A DNA stretch of 64,000 bases. It comes from Branchinecta lynchi (Eukaryota; Arthropoda; Branchiopoda; Anostraca; Branchinectidae). The translations under genes and the position numbers were made by a program. The stretch is taken from positions 17,991,533 through 18,055,532 of the forward strand of contig JAKZAP010000001.1 in assembly GCA_023053575.1 (NCBI GenBank). The letters are read 5' to 3'. The notes below the pieces were generated by a model. The model made no database searches. It was not told the DNA's origin and worked only from the letters and a program-made list of their open reading frames with translations. Below, piece by piece: positions 61,812 through 64,000 of the stretch; position 1 is the stretch's first letter, and each line of letters opens with the position of its first letter.

Positions 61812-63352
61812 CAGGGGCGGTTCGAAGGGGGGCGTGGGGGGGTGACTCATCCCCCCCCCCCCCATGCTCCTGAGAATCTACTCTCAGTCGTATGTTTCGA
61901 GCTTGTCTGTATGACAGTCGTATGTTCTGAGCTTTTCAGAATGACATACAGGTAGTTAACAAACGTGAATTTCACCCACAAATCACATTTTTTAGTCGTA
62001 TGGCTACGAAAATTTCTATTCGTATATTTTCAGATTCACAGTTGTGTGTTCTGACTTTTCTAGAATGAAAGTCGTATGTTTGAACTTGCCAGAATGACAT
62101 CAACCGCGAATTTTCCCTGAAAATTACCAGTTTCTAGTCGTATTTTACGAAGGGATTTTCTAATCGTATATTAGAGACACTCGTAAGTTTTGAGCTTGCC
62201 ATATGAGACAGTTTTGGTGAATCTGGACAACAAATGATCTAATTCTGGTCGTACGGTTGTACAGAGACTTTCTAGAAGTCATTACGTTACGAAATATCCT
62301 GTGTTTTGAGCATGTTAGAATGACAGTCGTATGTTTCGAACTTGTCTTGAGTGACATAAATCTCATTACCAAATCGTGATTTTCACTTTTTGGCGATGCA
62401 AACAGGCTAATTTCGAAAATTTCGCCTGCGGCGCAACGTTTCAACATTATAACATCTAGTTTTATGCAAACACCTCCTTATCTTACAAGAAACAGGTTTA
62501 GTTTTTTTATGACGGGCCTGATGATTGCACTATCTTTCGTAGTCTAATTAAAGTGGAAGAACTATACCACGTTCCAACTTCCGGGAAAATATCCCACTCC
62601 GTTTGCGAGTTATCGGGGCACGGACAGATATGTGATACGGTCGCAGCCTTTAAAATATTTCGCAAAACTATAACTGCGCCTTTCTTTCATAGTCGCCCAC
62701 TCGCTATCTGGTTGAATGGCCAGTAATTTAGGTGAGGTGTTAGGCCTAAGATTTCTGCAACCTTAAAAGCTAGAAAGGCCAGAAAAAGGTCGGATTACAA
62801 AAAAATAGCCTGCGGCACTGAATTTAAATTTGTCTTGGGTATAGACAGTAAAAGCTGCTACTGAGCCACGTTGAAAAGCAAGATTTTGTGTGGGAAGTAG
62901 TCGAATATTGTCGAAGGCCGAATTAACGAATTTTGCCTGCGCCTCTTTCGTAGTCCTACCCTATTTCTATTTTGTTCAAGTCTGCATCATTTATGTGAGG
63001 TTTTAAGCTTGAGATTTGGGGTCTAAGCTATTGCAAAGGAATAGTTGAATTTTGCTCGGATTGAAAAAAATTCGCCTGCGGCACTCACTTTAGTTTGTCT
63101 TGAGTAGATATGTCAGAAGCTGGTACCGAGGCTTGTTTTCTGTCCATCGAAATTTCATATAAACGGCATCATCTAATTCCTGTTACTTATTTGTTTATTA
63201 TTTTATTGGTACAATGGCATTTTCCGTAACGTTTTAGAACATATAACGTTAATATTTCTTTAGCCTGCTGGTGATGTGATTTTAGCCAGTCGTATATTTT
63301 GAAGTCCTCACCCCCCCCCCCCCCCATGCCCAAGCCATTCGAACCGCACCCG
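61812..63352. mobile_element. hAT-like DNA transposon, non-autonomous, 1.5 kb, inside LINE
   Basis: Ends are CAGGGGCGGTTCGAAGGG and, inverted, CGGGTGCGGTTCGAATGG (15/18), flanked by 8-bp duplications CTTATCAG (61804-61811, 63353-63360). It carries no coding sequence and has repeated TCGTATGTTNTGAGCTTG motifs at 61.9-62.4 kb and TCGCCTGCGGC motifs shared with 15522-17221. LINE sequence resumes exactly after the duplication. Confidence 0.85.
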
Positions 63353-64000
63353 CTTATCAGTATAAGTAGATTCACAGAAGTTATCAGTTTATATTTTTAG
63401 GAGGCTTCAATCGGTAGCCTATGCGGGTAGTAAAATGGAAAGGACTTTAGTACCGTCGCTGCAGCATGACGACCCTGACCTTGGATTTTTTTGTATAAAT
63501 GGAGTTCGTGTGTCTGATCAACTGGAACGACCGGTAGAGACGAAAAGTAAGGACCGAACTCGAAAGGTTAATAAACGGGGTGGAAAAATACTGGATTTTT
63601 GCGGGATTGAAAATTTGATAATTTTAAATGGTAGACTGGGGAAAGAAAAAATGTCGGTGAATTTACTTGTTTTGCGGGGAGGATGCCTAGTATAGTTGAT
63701 TATATTTTAGTCGATATGTCTCTTGGCCGTGGTGTACATACTTCAGGGTAGTCTCAGTGGTTGGTTCGAACCATGTGCCAATAGAAGCAACAATATACAT
63801 TAGAATGTCCGTTCAGGGAGTTAGCAATTCAATAACTGGATTAGATCTGGATTTAAATGATAGGATGTTGGTATTCCCAAATATTAGGTCAAATGTAAGT
63901 GATAAAACTTTGAGTAGTAGGTTAGAGAAGCAATTAACAGAAGAGTGGATAGACAAATGTAGATCTACTGTTGTGTTGGGTAGAATGGAAGACGGAATTG
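63353..64000 (+). pseudogene. LINE endonuclease domain, 3' part, to window edge
   Basis: It continues from the hAT duplication: YQFIFLGGFNR.. (where active elements have GDFN), KMERTLVPSLQHDDPDL, ILDFCGIENLIILNGRLG, then after a frameshift VDYILVDMSLGRGVH and VGSNHVPIEATIYIRMS. The sequence ends in ..EKQLTEEWIDKCRSTVVLGR at the window edge. Frameshifts show that it is dead. Confidence 0.75.

Noticed and set aside
61818..61826. GGTTCGAA as a tRNA B-box
   Set aside because: It lies within the hAT terminal repeat, with no cloverleaf or A-box at the right distance.

Overview
The window is animal nuclear DNA. It has spliceosomal introns with GT-AG junctions, two nuclear genes for mitochondrial proteins, non-LTR retrotransposon remnants and dense DNA-transposon debris. 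Nothing in it fixes the species. A repeat-rich invertebrate is my guess, from the repeat style and the very large introns.

Only two genes are convincing, and both are on the minus strand. GUF1 (mitochondrial LepA/EF4-type GTPase) runs from its ATG at 48190 leftward to 1265 and continues off the left edge. Seven exons encode the first 428 residues, all phases agree, and introns reach about 20 kb. ADCK2 (UbiB/aarF-family mitochondrial kinase-like protein) contributes its last two coding exons, 60787-60912 and 59029-59289 with the stop codon; its 5' part lies off the right edge. The two genes are head-to-tail with about 10.8 kb between them. Two short ORFs (55224-55433 plus, 6133-6288 minus) are weak exon candidates.

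The rest is mobile and repetitive DNA. Two dominant families, called A and B here, fill about a third of the window. A has a TTTTGGGATCCCAAAA palindrome at one end, a TGGGATCCCA palindrome plus TCTTGTT at the other, and an internal array of about 136-bp units. B begins AACAAGAGCT.., ends in a hairpin GGCACTTG..CAAGTGCC, and has internal units of about 430 bp. A and B share the AACAAGA/TCTTGTT end and at least two internal modules, and A has inserted into B twice at 35-38 kb.

Other elements include hAT-like transposons and MITEs with 8-bp target duplications (15522-17221, 24879-25157, 45229-45421, 61812-63352, probably 47265-47493), foldback elements (7684-8107, 17480-18003, 49575-49859), and a degenerate LINE (40.9-44.6 kb, and 61.2-64 kb at the right edge) carrying dateable nested insertions.

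The most interesting points are: (1) mobile-element ends lie 8-19 nt from three GUF1 3' splice sites, so the elements probably supply branch point or polypyrimidine sequence; (2) A and B look like a mosaic, tandem-repeat-bearing superfamily without clear target duplications, compatible with Helitron-like elements; (3) a foldback with 131-bp near-identical arms also exists as a half copy inside the LINE, flanked by a 13-bp duplication whose removal restores the LINE reading frame.
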